Below are positions 1 through 6,159 of a DNA stretch of 8,755 bases, piece after piece. Below the pieces are notes generated by a model. The model worked only from the letters and a program-made list of their open reading frames with translations, did not search any database and was not told the DNA's origin. Position 1 is the stretch's first letter, and each line of letters starts with the position of its first letter. A program made the translations under genes and the position numbers. Source of the stretch: JBEKYH01 sp049511115 (GTDB taxonomy: Bacteria; Planctomycetota; Phycisphaerae; Tepidisphaerales; Tepidisphaeraceae); NCBI GenBank assembly GCA_049511115.1, contig JBEKYH010000189.1:1-8755 (forward strand). Direction: 5' to 3'.

Positions 1-1222
1 AACAGCCAAACGCGACGATATAGAGATTCGCGGCGGTCAAACCAGTTAGCGCCATCGTGTGATTGAGCTGCGGTTTGCCGTCCGCGCCGTTCACTGCCGT
101 GGCAAAGACTGCGGCCATGATGAACAAGGTTATTGCCATTCCCACCGAACCAATGATAAGCAGTGGTTTGCGGCCGAGCCGATCGATCAGGCCGATGGCG
201 ATGAAAGTGGACAGAATATTGACGAACCCGGTCAAAAGGTTGATCCGCAGGGCGGCCTGTTCGGACGCTCCGGCGGCCTGCCACAGGACGGCGCCGTAGT
301 AGAAGATGATGTTGATGCCGACAAATTGCTGAAAGGCGGCAAGCCCCATTCCCACCCAGACCAGCGAGGCCACGTGACCGGTGCGTGGATCGCGCAGATC
401 GCGCAGGTGCGGGCGATGTTCGCCGCGCAGGCTCACTTCCACTTTGGCCAGGACGGCATCGGCTTCGTTGCCGATGATCGTGGCGAAAACTTCGCGTGCC
501 CGCTCGCGTTTTCCAGCGGCAACCAGGTATCTGGGGGACTCGGGGATCGTCAGGACGCCCAGGAAGAATGCGGCCGCCGGAACGGCTTCCATCCAGAACA
601 TCCAGCGCCAGGCGGGCGCTCCCAGCCAGAGAATCTCACTGGCGCCGCCGGCGGCGTGTGCGAGCAGGAAGTTGCTCAAGAATGCGCAGAACAGGCCAAG
701 CACGATGGCCAACTGCTGCAGTGACGCGAGCCTGCCGCGAAAGCGCGGGGGAGCGACCTCGGAAATGTACATCGGGGCGAGAATGCTGGCCGCGCCGATC
801 GCCAGGCCGCCCAGGACTCTGGCGGCGATGAACATGCTGGCCGAATTGGAGGCGCCCGAACCATAGGCGCTGAGGAGAAAGAGGATCGCCGTCAACAGCA
901 TGGTGGGCTTGCGGCCCATGAAATCCGCCAATGTGCCGGCGACGAAGGCGCCGACGGCGCATCCGAGCAAAACCGACGCGACTGCGAATCCGGTGCCCGC
1001 CGACTGCGTGCCGAAGGTCTGGGACAGTGCGTCCACGGTGCCGTTGATCACGCCGCTATCGAAGCCAAAGAGAAATCCTCCGATGGCGGCGATAAGGGCA
1101 AGTGCGATCACGTGACCCACGCCCCCCAGCAACGAGTTAGCGAAAGGGTCCGGGCAGGCTTGGCCCGGGGAGTTAAGAATCGGTTTTTGACCGATTGGGC
1201 CGCCTTGGGTCAGTTCATTCAT
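1..1222 (-). CDS. Sugar porter family MFS transporter (3' end cut by window edge)
   Basis: Inner-membrane sugar transporter, probably a sugar:proton symporter of the XylE/GLUT-like family. I translated 407 codons with no stop; the missing C-terminus should carry the last helices. Visible family marks, in order: GGFLFGFDSGVING in helix 1 (49-61), with D55 at the proton-coupling Asp position of XylE; GRKPT in loop 2-3 (103-107); RVLGG (135-139), with R135 at the helix 4 Arg; PMYISEVAPPRFRG (150-163); PESPRYL (227-233) ending the N-terminal half; FQQFVGINIIFYYG in helix 7 (297-310), with the sugar-contacting QQ and N304; DRLGRKP (347-353) in loop 8-9. The ATG at 1222 is preceded by GGAGG with a 7-base gap, which fixes the start. 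It lies 31 bp after the porin gene, so the two are probably co-transcribed. The substrate cannot be read from sequence; a hexose or pentose is likely. The Asp/Arg pair points to proton coupling by homology only. Confidence 0.93.
   Translation of the reverse strand, partial: MNELTQGGPIGQKPILNSPGQACPDPFANSLLGGVGHVIALALIAAIGGFLFGFDSGVINGTVDALSQTFGTQSAGTGFAVASVLLGCAVGAFVAGTLADFMGRKPTMLLTAILFLLSAYGSGASNSASMFIAARVLGGLAIGAASILAPMYISEVAPPRFRGRLASLQQLAIVLGLFCAFLSNFLLAHAAGGASEILWLGAPAWRWMFWMEAVPAAAFFLGVLTIPESPRYLVAAGKRERAREVFATIIGNEADAVLAKVEVSLRGEHRPHLRDLRDPRTGHVASLVWVGMGLAAFQQFVGINIIFYYGAVLWQAAGASEQAALRINLLTGFVNILSTFIAIGLIDRLGRKPLLIIGSVGMAITLFIMAAVFATAVNGADGKPQLNHTMALTGLTAANLYIVAFGC
1178..1196 (-). 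repeat. Hairpin in the first codons of the sugar porter
   Basis: AATCGGT and ACCGATT form a perfect 7-bp stem with a 5-base loop, within codons 9-15 of the sugar porter. A second inverted repeat (CCGGGC/GCCCGG, 1150-1168) follows closely in the transcript. Both lie in the poorly conserved N-terminal tail before helix 1. A role in tuning translation or mRNA stability is possible but is only inferred. Confidence 0.4.
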
Positions 1223-1253
1223 AAAAGAGCCTCCGCGTTAGCAGGTGGGTGGT

Positions 1254-2651
1254 TTAGAAATCAATTCCGACTCGGCAGCCGACCACGAGGGCGTCGGTGG
1301 TGTGCTCGTCGCCGTTGGGATGATTGATGAATTGAAGATCGGGCTGGACATATACCGAACGGCTCAGCAGGTAGATTCGATAGGTCAATTCGAACGCCAG
1401 CTCATAATCCTGAATGACCGTTGCCGGCGTAACCAGTTGAGCCTGCTGCTCGGCGTATCGAAGGTCGTCGCTGAATATGCCGTAGAGAACGCCCAGGCCG
1501 ACCTCATCGGTGGGCTGGCAGTCAAAAATGCCGCGTGCGACGGCGCCGGCGGTGAAGAAGAAGGGCATGGTCCCGACGGCAGGATTGTTGGAAAATGTGG
1601 CCGAGCCGAAGAGGCCAAGACCGCGATTGGTCTGGCGCGGGCCAAAAAGCACAACGCACTGATCGAACAAGGCATATTCGCCGGAACTGCCGCGCTGGGT
1701 ATCGGCGCTTCCAAAGACGGCCTGCGTGCTGGCGTCGTACCAGGCGCCCAGTTTGTAGTCGCCGGTCAGGCCTTTATCGCCTGGAAGACCATTCACCTGC
1801 AGGCCCGCTTCGCCGATCACAAAGACCGGGCCGCGCATGGTCAGGTCCCATCCGTGGCGGTCGATGCCGCGCTGATTGGGGTCGCCGTCGTATACACCCA
1901 CCATGGCATAGGTGCGCGGGGTGGGCCGCACTTTCACGAGGCTGCCCCAGGTCGCGTCGGGGTATGCGGTCATGCCGGGGGCATTGAAGTAAATGCCGAC
2001 GGGATTGCCGTCGAAACCGTTCTGCATGAAGAAGTAGTCGTATTGCAGGACTTGAAAATCATCGTTGGCGGAAATGCGTCCGAGCCGCAGTTCGATCCGG
2101 TCATCGGCAAGCTGCTGTTGATACGCCGCGTCCACCAGGCGAAATGATTCGCCGCCATAGACCTGTTGAGTATCAAACAGGTTGCCGATGTACTGCTTGG
2201 AAAGGCTGTCGCCCCAGCGTTCGGAGAATTGCACCAGGAACGAGGCGCCTGGTATGCCGGCCATCTTGTTCAGGTCCGCCAGGAAGTTCAGGCCGAGATT
2301 GCTGGCTTCGGTGATTCCCTCTCGCTGGCCGCCGGACGGGTTGGAGGCCATGTCGGTTTCGAGATTGAGGTCGGGAGTGATGCCGAGGTTTTCCAGCTCG
2401 GTTCGCGCGCCGCCCCAATCGCCGAATAAATGGCCCAGTGGTACGCTCATCTGGTACGGCGGGATGGGGGTTGGGACTTCATCGTTACGCACTCCGGCAG
2501 GAGCCTGATTTGGCTCGATGACCGTCGGCCCTGACGATGTTGCCTCGGCGGACGGGGCGGGGGCGGTAGTCGGCCCCGCCTGCGCCAATACAATTGACGC
2601 CGACACGAAAAATCCAACCGCAGCACTAAAAGGGCTGATCAGGCGCCTCAT
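1254..2651 (-). CDS. oprB: OprB-type carbohydrate-selective porin
   Basis: Outer-membrane beta-barrel porin for passive sugar entry. The 465-residue product begins with a signal peptide (basic MRR, hydrophobic stretch to about residue 23, likely cleavage after AQA at 25). A Pro/Ala/Thr-rich linker follows (about 26-70), then the barrel, which opens with the family signature LFGDWGGAR (75-83). Other OprB-like stretches are the strand LGRISANDDF (190-199) and the end segment with QPDLQFINHPNG (436-447). It finishes in a C-terminal phenylalanine, as expected for recognition by the barrel assembly machinery. The start is well supported: GGAGGAG lies 7 bases before the ATG. The stop is 31 bp before the sugar porter, giving an outer- plus inner-membrane uptake pair. 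Upstream, a tiny open frame ends 2 bp before this ATG and may be translationally coupled to it. The sugar transported is not evident. The linker is a little long, but I see no damage. Confidence 0.92.
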   Translation of the reverse strand: MRRLISPFSAAVGFFVSASIVLAQAGPTTAPAPSAEATSSGPTVIEPNQAPAGVRNDEVPTPIPPYQMSVPLGHLFGDWGGARTELENLGITPDLNLETDMASNPSGGQREGITEASNLGLNFLADLNKMAGIPGASFLVQFSERWGDSLSKQYIGNLFDTQQVYGGESFRLVDAAYQQQLADDRIELRLGRISANDDFQVLQYDYFFMQNGFDGNPVGIYFNAPGMTAYPDATWGSLVKVRPTPRTYAMVGVYDGDPNQRGIDRHGWDLTMRGPVFVIGEAGLQVNGLPGDKGLTGDYKLGAWYDASTQAVFGSADTQRGSSGEYALFDQCVVLFGPRQTNRGLGLFGSATFSNNPAVGTMPFFFTAGAVARGIFDCQPTDEVGLGVLYGIFSDDLRYAEQQAQLVTPATVIQDYELAFELTYRIYLLSRSVYVQPDLQFINHPNGDEHTTDALVVGCRVGIDF

Positions 2652-2653
2652 GA

Positions 2654-2770
2654 CTATGCTCCTCCGAATAGTCGAAAGCCCCCTTTGAATGCATTTGCGT
2701 TATGACCGTCGCGGCAGCCCGGTGGTGGCTTGATCGACGACCCACCGATGTCGATTACGAGGACACTCAT
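2654..2770 (-). pseudogene. 5' stump of a ROK/polyphosphate-glucokinase-like gene, or a 38-aa leader ORF
   Basis: A 38-codon frame from ATG at 2770 to TAG at 2654-2656. Residues 1-14 read MSVLVIDIGGSSIK, which is the N-terminal beta strand and phosphate-1 loop (D-[IV]-G-G-[ST]-x-x-K) of ROK-family and polyphosphate glucokinases. Such enzymes normally continue for about 230-320 residues. Here the next residues (PPPGCRDGHN onward) have no kinase character and the frame stops just before oprB. GGAG lies 9 bases before the ATG, so the original start signals look intact. The position, next to a sugar porin and permease, suits a lost sugar kinase that would have phosphorylated the imported sugar. 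The TAG lies 2 bp before the oprB ATG and the oprB ribosome site is inside this frame, so a leader-peptide role is the main alternative. The motif is seen directly; deletion as the cause is inferred. Confidence 0.55.
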
Positions 2771-2887
2771 ATATGCAAACTCCAGGCGGGACTGAGGCGT
2801 TTCCAAATCCGCATCGAATGGGACTGACTCAAGGCTGGAAGCACATTCTGTGCCACAAATCCATCTTCGTGGTCGCCTGGGTTTAAC
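2771..2887. other. Intergenic region between efflux gene stop and kinase stump
   Basis: About 117 bp with no gene. It must hold any terminator of the efflux gene and any promoter of the sugar-uptake genes, but I found no convincing example of either. There is one short perfect inverted repeat (GCACA-TTC-TGTGC, 2841-2853), too small and lacking a T run to be called a terminator. No good -35/-10 pair reading leftward was seen. Confidence 0.5.
2780..2783 (-). promoter_or_regulatory. Ribosome binding site of the kinase stump
   Basis: GGAG on the minus strand, 9 bases before the ATG at 2770. Its presence supports reading the 38-codon frame as a real translation start and not as a chance match inside intergenic DNA. 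Confidence 0.5.
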
Positions 2888-4444
2888 TTATCGTTCAACG
2901 ATCGCGGCGGCAGGCATGGGTGGCCGGGGGAATGACGGCGTTTGGGGTGCGTTCTTCTCTACCGACTCCCATCCGCCACCCAGGCCCTTATACAAAGCGA
3001 CCAGGTCCAGGGAGATCTCTCCGTCGCTGACGGCGAGCGCATCCTGCGCGGCGAACAGCGAGCGCTCGGAATCGAGAACCGTCAGGTACCCAGTTACGCC
3101 GTTGGCATACTGGTCGTTGGCGATTCGCACCGCCTCGGCGTCGGCGTTTACGGTCTGGCGGTAAAGTTCGCGGCGTTCCTGCTCGCGCTCGAAAGCAATG
3201 ATGGAATCTTCCACGTCGCGCACTGCCAGCAGGATCGTCTCCTGGTAATTTGCCAGAAGCTCTTCGCGCACAGCGCGGCGCGAATCCACATCGGCGAGCA
3301 CCCGGCCGGCGTCAAATAGCAGCCAGCGCGCGCTGGGACCGACGCTTACATAACGGCTTGACCAGTTGAATAACTGCGGCGTGTCGGTGGCGCCGACGCC
3401 GAAGTCGCCTGTGAGCGAAAATTGCGGATAGAGATTCGCCTCTGCGACGCCAATTGAAGCGGTCGCGGCGGCGAGCTGCCGTTCGACACGGCGAACGTCG
3501 GGACGGCGGCGCAGCAGATCGGAAGGCAAACCGACGGGAACCCTCGCCGGCGGCTGCGGGATCGGCGCGGATGGGGACAGCTCGGCCAGCAGCGAGTCGG
3601 GGGATTGGCCAAGGAGGACGCCAAGGGCGTGGATCGACTGCTTCGCCTGGGCGTCGAATGCCGGCAGGCTGGCGGCGGTATTGGTTACTTCCGACTGCGC
3701 GCGGGTCACATCCAAGTCGCCGGTGACGCCAACGGCGCGAAGGCGCTGGGTCAGACCAAGCGAGTCCTGAGCGATGCGCAGATTGTCGCTGGCAATGGCC
3801 GACCTTCGCTGGATCGTGCGCAGCTCGACGTAGTCGCGGCATACTTCGGCCAGCAGCGAGACCAGAACGTCGCGGCGATCTTCCGTCTGAGCTTGCAGGG
3901 AATCGCCGGATGCTTCGATCCCGCGGCGTTCCCCGCCGAAAATATCAAGTTCCCAGGTCGCATCGAAGCCGGCCTCGTAAAAGTTGTAATCGCCCGTCTT
4001 CGCGGGAAACAGTGGACCGTCACTGCGATCGAATTGGTAACCGCCACCGACGTTGGCCGTGGGAAACAGGGCTGCCTTGGCACCAGACAAATCGGCCCGG
4101 GCCTCGCGCACGCGCGCGGCCGCTGAACGCAAATCAAGGTTGGATCGGACGGCGCGATCGATGAGGGTGTCAAGCGTTGCATCGTCCAAAGTGGTCCACC
4201 ATTGCTCGGGGACGTCGGGACCGGGCTGCACCATGGACGGACGGGTCGCAGGTCCTCCAGCCGCCGTGACGGGGGACGAATTTGCGGCTTCGGCCGCCGA
4301 CCACTTGGCCTGGGTGTCAACCGCCGGGCGGCTGTAGTTGGGTCCTACCATGCAGCCCGACAGGCCAAGCAGATAAACGGTAACCAGGCATAATCTGACG
4401 GTTTCCTTCAAGGCTTTAGGACGAAACGCCTCACATTCCCGCAT
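2888..4444 (-). CDS. NodT/OprM-type outer-membrane efflux lipoprotein (TolC-like)
   Basis: Outer-membrane channel of a tripartite efflux pump, 518 residues. The signal peptide ends in the lipobox LSGC (28-31), with C31 as the predicted lipidated residue. MVGPNYSRP (32-40) follows, the usual opening of the NodT family. Two outer-membrane efflux repeats come next: the first from about EQWWTTLDD (80-88) through ELDIFGGERR (165-174), the second marked by LPSDLLRRRPDVRRVERQL (306-324), AEANLYPQFSLTGDFG (334-349) and LLFDAGR (375-381). The frame is open up to 4540, but the ATG at 4444 is chosen because GGGAG lies 9 bases before it, it puts the lipobox at a normal distance, and it avoids overlapping the NADH dehydrogenase gene, which ends 37 bp upstream. 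No adaptor or pump gene flanks it, so its partner and substrate are unknown. The family call is secure; the pump class (RND or MFS type) is not. Confidence 0.92.
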   Translation of the reverse strand: MRECEAFRPKALKETVRLCLVTVYLLGLSGCMVGPNYSRPAVDTQAKWSAAEAANSSPVTAAGGPATRPSMVQPGPDVPEQWWTTLDDATLDTLIDRAVRSNLDLRSAAARVREARADLSGAKAALFPTANVGGGYQFDRSDGPLFPAKTGDYNFYEAGFDATWELDIFGGERRGIEASGDSLQAQTEDRRDVLVSLLAEVCRDYVELRTIQRRSAIASDNLRIAQDSLGLTQRLRAVGVTGDLDVTRAQSEVTNTAASLPAFDAQAKQSIHALGVLLGQSPDSLLAELSPSAPIPQPPARVPVGLPSDLLRRRPDVRRVERQLAAATASIGVAEANLYPQFSLTGDFGVGATDTPQLFNWSSRYVSVGPSARWLLFDAGRVLADVDSRRAVREELLANYQETILLAVRDVEDSIIAFEREQERRELYRQTVNADAEAVRIANDQYANGVTGYLTVLDSERSLFAAQDALAVSDGEISLDLVALYKGLGGGWESVEKNAPQTPSFPRPPMPAAAIVER

Positions 4445-4453
4445 AGGACTTCG

Positions 4454-4458
4454 CTCCC
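4454..4458 (-). promoter_or_regulatory. Ribosome binding site deciding the efflux-factor start
   Basis: GGGAG on the minus strand, 9 bases before the ATG at 4444. It selects this start over the in-frame ATG at 4540, which lies inside the coding sequence of the NADH dehydrogenase. Confidence 0.6.
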
Positions 4459-4481
4459 GTTCATCGCCATGAGCTGTCTGA

Positions 4482-5819
4482 TCACGATTTCGTCGCACTG
4501 GCGCCAGCTGTCGCCATTTCCCGCGCCGGATGGGTCGCACCCATGTCAGACGGCGGCTCCGGCGGATTCACAATAATTCGCGACCCGCGCGTCCCGGTTA
4601 AAAACGTCCAGACCCATTGGACGAAAACGCTCACGCGCATGCTTCGCTGGGCCAGGGACCGAAGATGGACAAACGCCCATGCGAGCCACGCGATGAATCC
4701 GCTCATTTCAAGCTTGCCAGTCTGGAGAATTGCGAATCCCTTTCCGACGACCGCCATGTTGCCTTTGTCGAAGTATTTAAATGGCTCTGGGGCGGGCGCG
4801 CCGGTGATGCGCCGGTGAATCAGTTTGCCGACATAGTGCCCTTGCTGAATGGCCACCTGCGCGACGCCGGGAAGCGGCTTTCCATTCTGATCGAGTGACG
4901 CCGTGTCACCGATGACGAAAATCTCGGGATGGCCGGGAATCGAAAGGTCGCCGCCGATACGAACGCGCCCCGCGTGGTCCGTTGGCACATTCAGCCATTT
5001 TCCCGCCGGCGATGGGGCAACGCCGGCGGTCCAGATCACCGTCTTGCTGGCGATGCGCTCGCCGGCAACGATAACGCCGTCCTGATCAATTTCGTCCACG
5101 CCCTGGCCCAGGCGGACCTCGACGCCGAGTCTTTCCAATCGCTTCTTGACTCTATCGGAAAGGTGCTCGGAATAACTGCCAAGCACACGCTTGCCCCTGT
5201 CCACCAACACTATTCGGGCTGACGTCGGGTCGATGCGGCGGAATTCAGAGCGCAGCGTGGTGCGCACTAAATATGCAATGGCGCTGGCCATCTCCACGCC
5301 GGTCGGACCCGCGCCGACCAATACAAAGGTCAGCAGGTCGGCGTGGCGGCTGGGGTCCTCCTCGGCTTCGGCCTGCTCGAATGTGCGAAGAATCTTATTC
5401 CGCATCACCGCGGCATCGGCAAGGGTCTTCAATCCCGGCGCGAATTTCGCGAACTCGTCGTGGCCGAAGTAGCTGTGCGTCGCGCCGGTCGCCAGGATCA
5501 GGTAGTCGTAATGGAATGGGACATCGCGACGGTCGACGGAGCTGACGACGATGTTTTGTTGCTCCTTATCGACACCACTCACCTCGCCGAGGATCACAAT
5601 CGTGTTTAACTGCTTTTCGAAAATCCCCCGGAGCGGGGCGCCGATCTGCCCGGGTCCCAGGGTCGCTGTAGCTACTTGGTACAAAAGCGGTTGGAAGACG
5701 TGGTGATTATTTCGATCAATGAGGTGGACCTCCGCGCGAGTCTTTGCAAGGGCCTTGGCCGCGGCGAGCCCTCCGAAGCCGCCGCCAACGATGATGATGC
5801 GAGGTAGATGGTCAGGCAT
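4482..5819 (-). CDS. ndh: Type II NADH dehydrogenase (NDH-2), single-subunit NADH:quinone oxidoreductase
   Basis: Membrane-attached flavoprotein that passes electrons from NADH to quinone without pumping protons. The 445-residue product has the FAD-binding VGGGFGG (11-17), the NAD-binding VGAGPTG (168-174), the second FAD motif IFVIGDTA (300-307) and the quinone-site AQVAIQQG (320-327). A hydrophobic, aromatic C-terminal segment (about 374-405, with WLAWAFVHLRSL at 378-389) matches the membrane anchor of bacterial NDH-2. The frame is open a further 51 codons upstream, to 5972. I prefer the ATG at 5819 because the FAD motif then begins about 10 residues in, the length fits the family, and the upstream residues look non-coding. 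The ribosome site is weak (GGA, 7 bases before the start). The last 25 residues are a polar tail. It is probably co-transcribed with the efflux factor 37 bp downstream and is divergent from the cytochrome oxidase genes. Confidence 0.92.
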   Translation of the reverse strand: MPDHLPRIIIVGGGFGGLAAAKALAKTRAEVHLIDRNNHHVFQPLLYQVATATLGPGQIGAPLRGIFEKQLNTIVILGEVSGVDKEQQNIVVSSVDRRDVPFHYDYLILATGATHSYFGHDEFAKFAPGLKTLADAAVMRNKILRTFEQAEAEEDPSRHADLLTFVLVGAGPTGVEMASAIAYLVRTTLRSEFRRIDPTSARIVLVDRGKRVLGSYSEHLSDRVKKRLERLGVEVRLGQGVDEIDQDGVIVAGERIASKTVIWTAGVAPSPAGKWLNVPTDHAGRVRIGGDLSIPGHPEIFVIGDTASLDQNGKPLPGVAQVAIQQGHYVGKLIHRRITGAPAPEPFKYFDKGNMAVVGKGFAILQTGKLEMSGFIAWLAWAFVHLRSLAQRSMRVSVFVQWVWTFLTGTRGSRIIVNPPEPPSDMGATHPAREMATAGASATKS

Positions 5820-5946
5820 GACTACATCCAACAAGAACCGCCGCCATTGCGTCGCCAGACGCCTGCCAGAACGATGCCGGCACGACACGACGACCGGGGT
5901 GGCGGTTTCAAATCGAATGACAGGCGACGCAACACCCATGCCAAGC

Positions 5947-5989
5947 GTGGTCCGGTTTTTGACCCGGGCCAATGTGACCCTCGGACCAC
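5947..5989. repeat. Inverted repeat, 8-bp arms, 27-bp loop
   Basis: GTGGTCCG (5947-5954) and CGGACCAC (5982-5989) are exact reverse complements. The loop holds CCCGGG and one copy of GGGCCAAT. The position between divergent genes fits a regulator site or a transcript hairpin. No known regulator's consensus is recognised. Confidence 0.5.
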
Positions 5990-5990
5990 A

Positions 5991-6004
5991 AGCGCGTCCG
6001 CGCT
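5991..6004. repeat. Compact palindrome, 6-bp arms, 2-bp spacer
   Basis: AGCGCG-TC-CGCGCT is an exact inverted repeat immediately after the larger one. Its size would suit a dimeric repressor or activator half-site pair, but GC-rich palindromes also arise by chance, and no regulator is identified. Confidence 0.4.
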
Positions 6005-6089
6005 ATGGGCCAATTATTTGTCACTTGGGCAAAACGGCTCCCGTTGGCTGATGTCGCGGGCCGCCGATTAAGCGCAACAGATTAATGAC

Positions 6090-6117
6090 TTGCGGAGTCG
6101 GGCACCGGAGTTATATT
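6090..6117 (+). promoter_or_regulatory. Sigma-70-like promoter candidate for ctaC-ctaD
   Basis: TTGCGG (6090-6095) and TATATT (6112-6117) are separated by 16 bp. The -10 box matches 5 of 6 consensus bases and the -35 box 3 of 6. Transcription would begin near 6124, upstream of the ATG at 6160 but downstream of the alternative ATG at 6085, which supports the later start. Confidence 0.4.
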
Positions 6118-6159
6118 CCCTGCGACTACTGGAACAGAGATTGCGTAAGGTCGCCCCTT

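Larger units (their letters stand above)
5820..6159. promoter_or_regulatory. Divergent intergenic region between ndh and ctaC
   Basis: About 340 bp between two outward-reading gene starts, so it must hold the control signals for both. It contains a rightward promoter candidate at 6090-6117, an 8-bp-arm inverted repeat at 5947-5989, a compact palindrome at 5991-6004, and two copies of GGGCCAAT at 5966-5973 and 6007-6014, 41 bp apart. No clear leftward promoter for ndh was found. I see no gene or RNA in it. The open frames that cross it (the upstream extensions of both genes) lack conserved sequence. Confidence 0.6.

Noticed and set aside
59..724. 221-codon open frame on the plus strand
   Set aside because: It is antisense to the sugar porter, whose own reading carries all the family motifs without a break.
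1245..2147. 300-codon open frame on the plus strand
   Set aside because: It lies antisense to oprB, has no recognisable domain, and reads as a shadow of the GC-rich porin gene.
2841..2853. Short hairpin GCACA-TTC-TGTGC as a terminator for the efflux gene
   Set aside because: The stem is only 5 bp and no T run follows on either strand.
3605..4126. 173-codon open frame on the plus strand
   Set aside because: It is antisense to the efflux factor gene and has no recognisable motif, signal peptide or ribosome site.
4445..4540. N-terminal extension of the efflux factor to the ATG at 4540
   Set aside because: It would overlap the ndh coding sequence by about 59 bp, lacks a ribosome site, and would put 32 Arg-rich residues before the lipoprotein signal peptide.
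5820..5972. 51-residue N-terminal extension of NADH dehydrogenase
   Set aside because: It would displace the FAD-binding fold far from the N-terminus, and the residues show no targeting signal or conservation that I recognise.
5822..6013. 63-codon open frame on the minus strand upstream of ndh
   Set aside because: It overlaps the control region, lacks a ribosome site and contains no conserved sequence.
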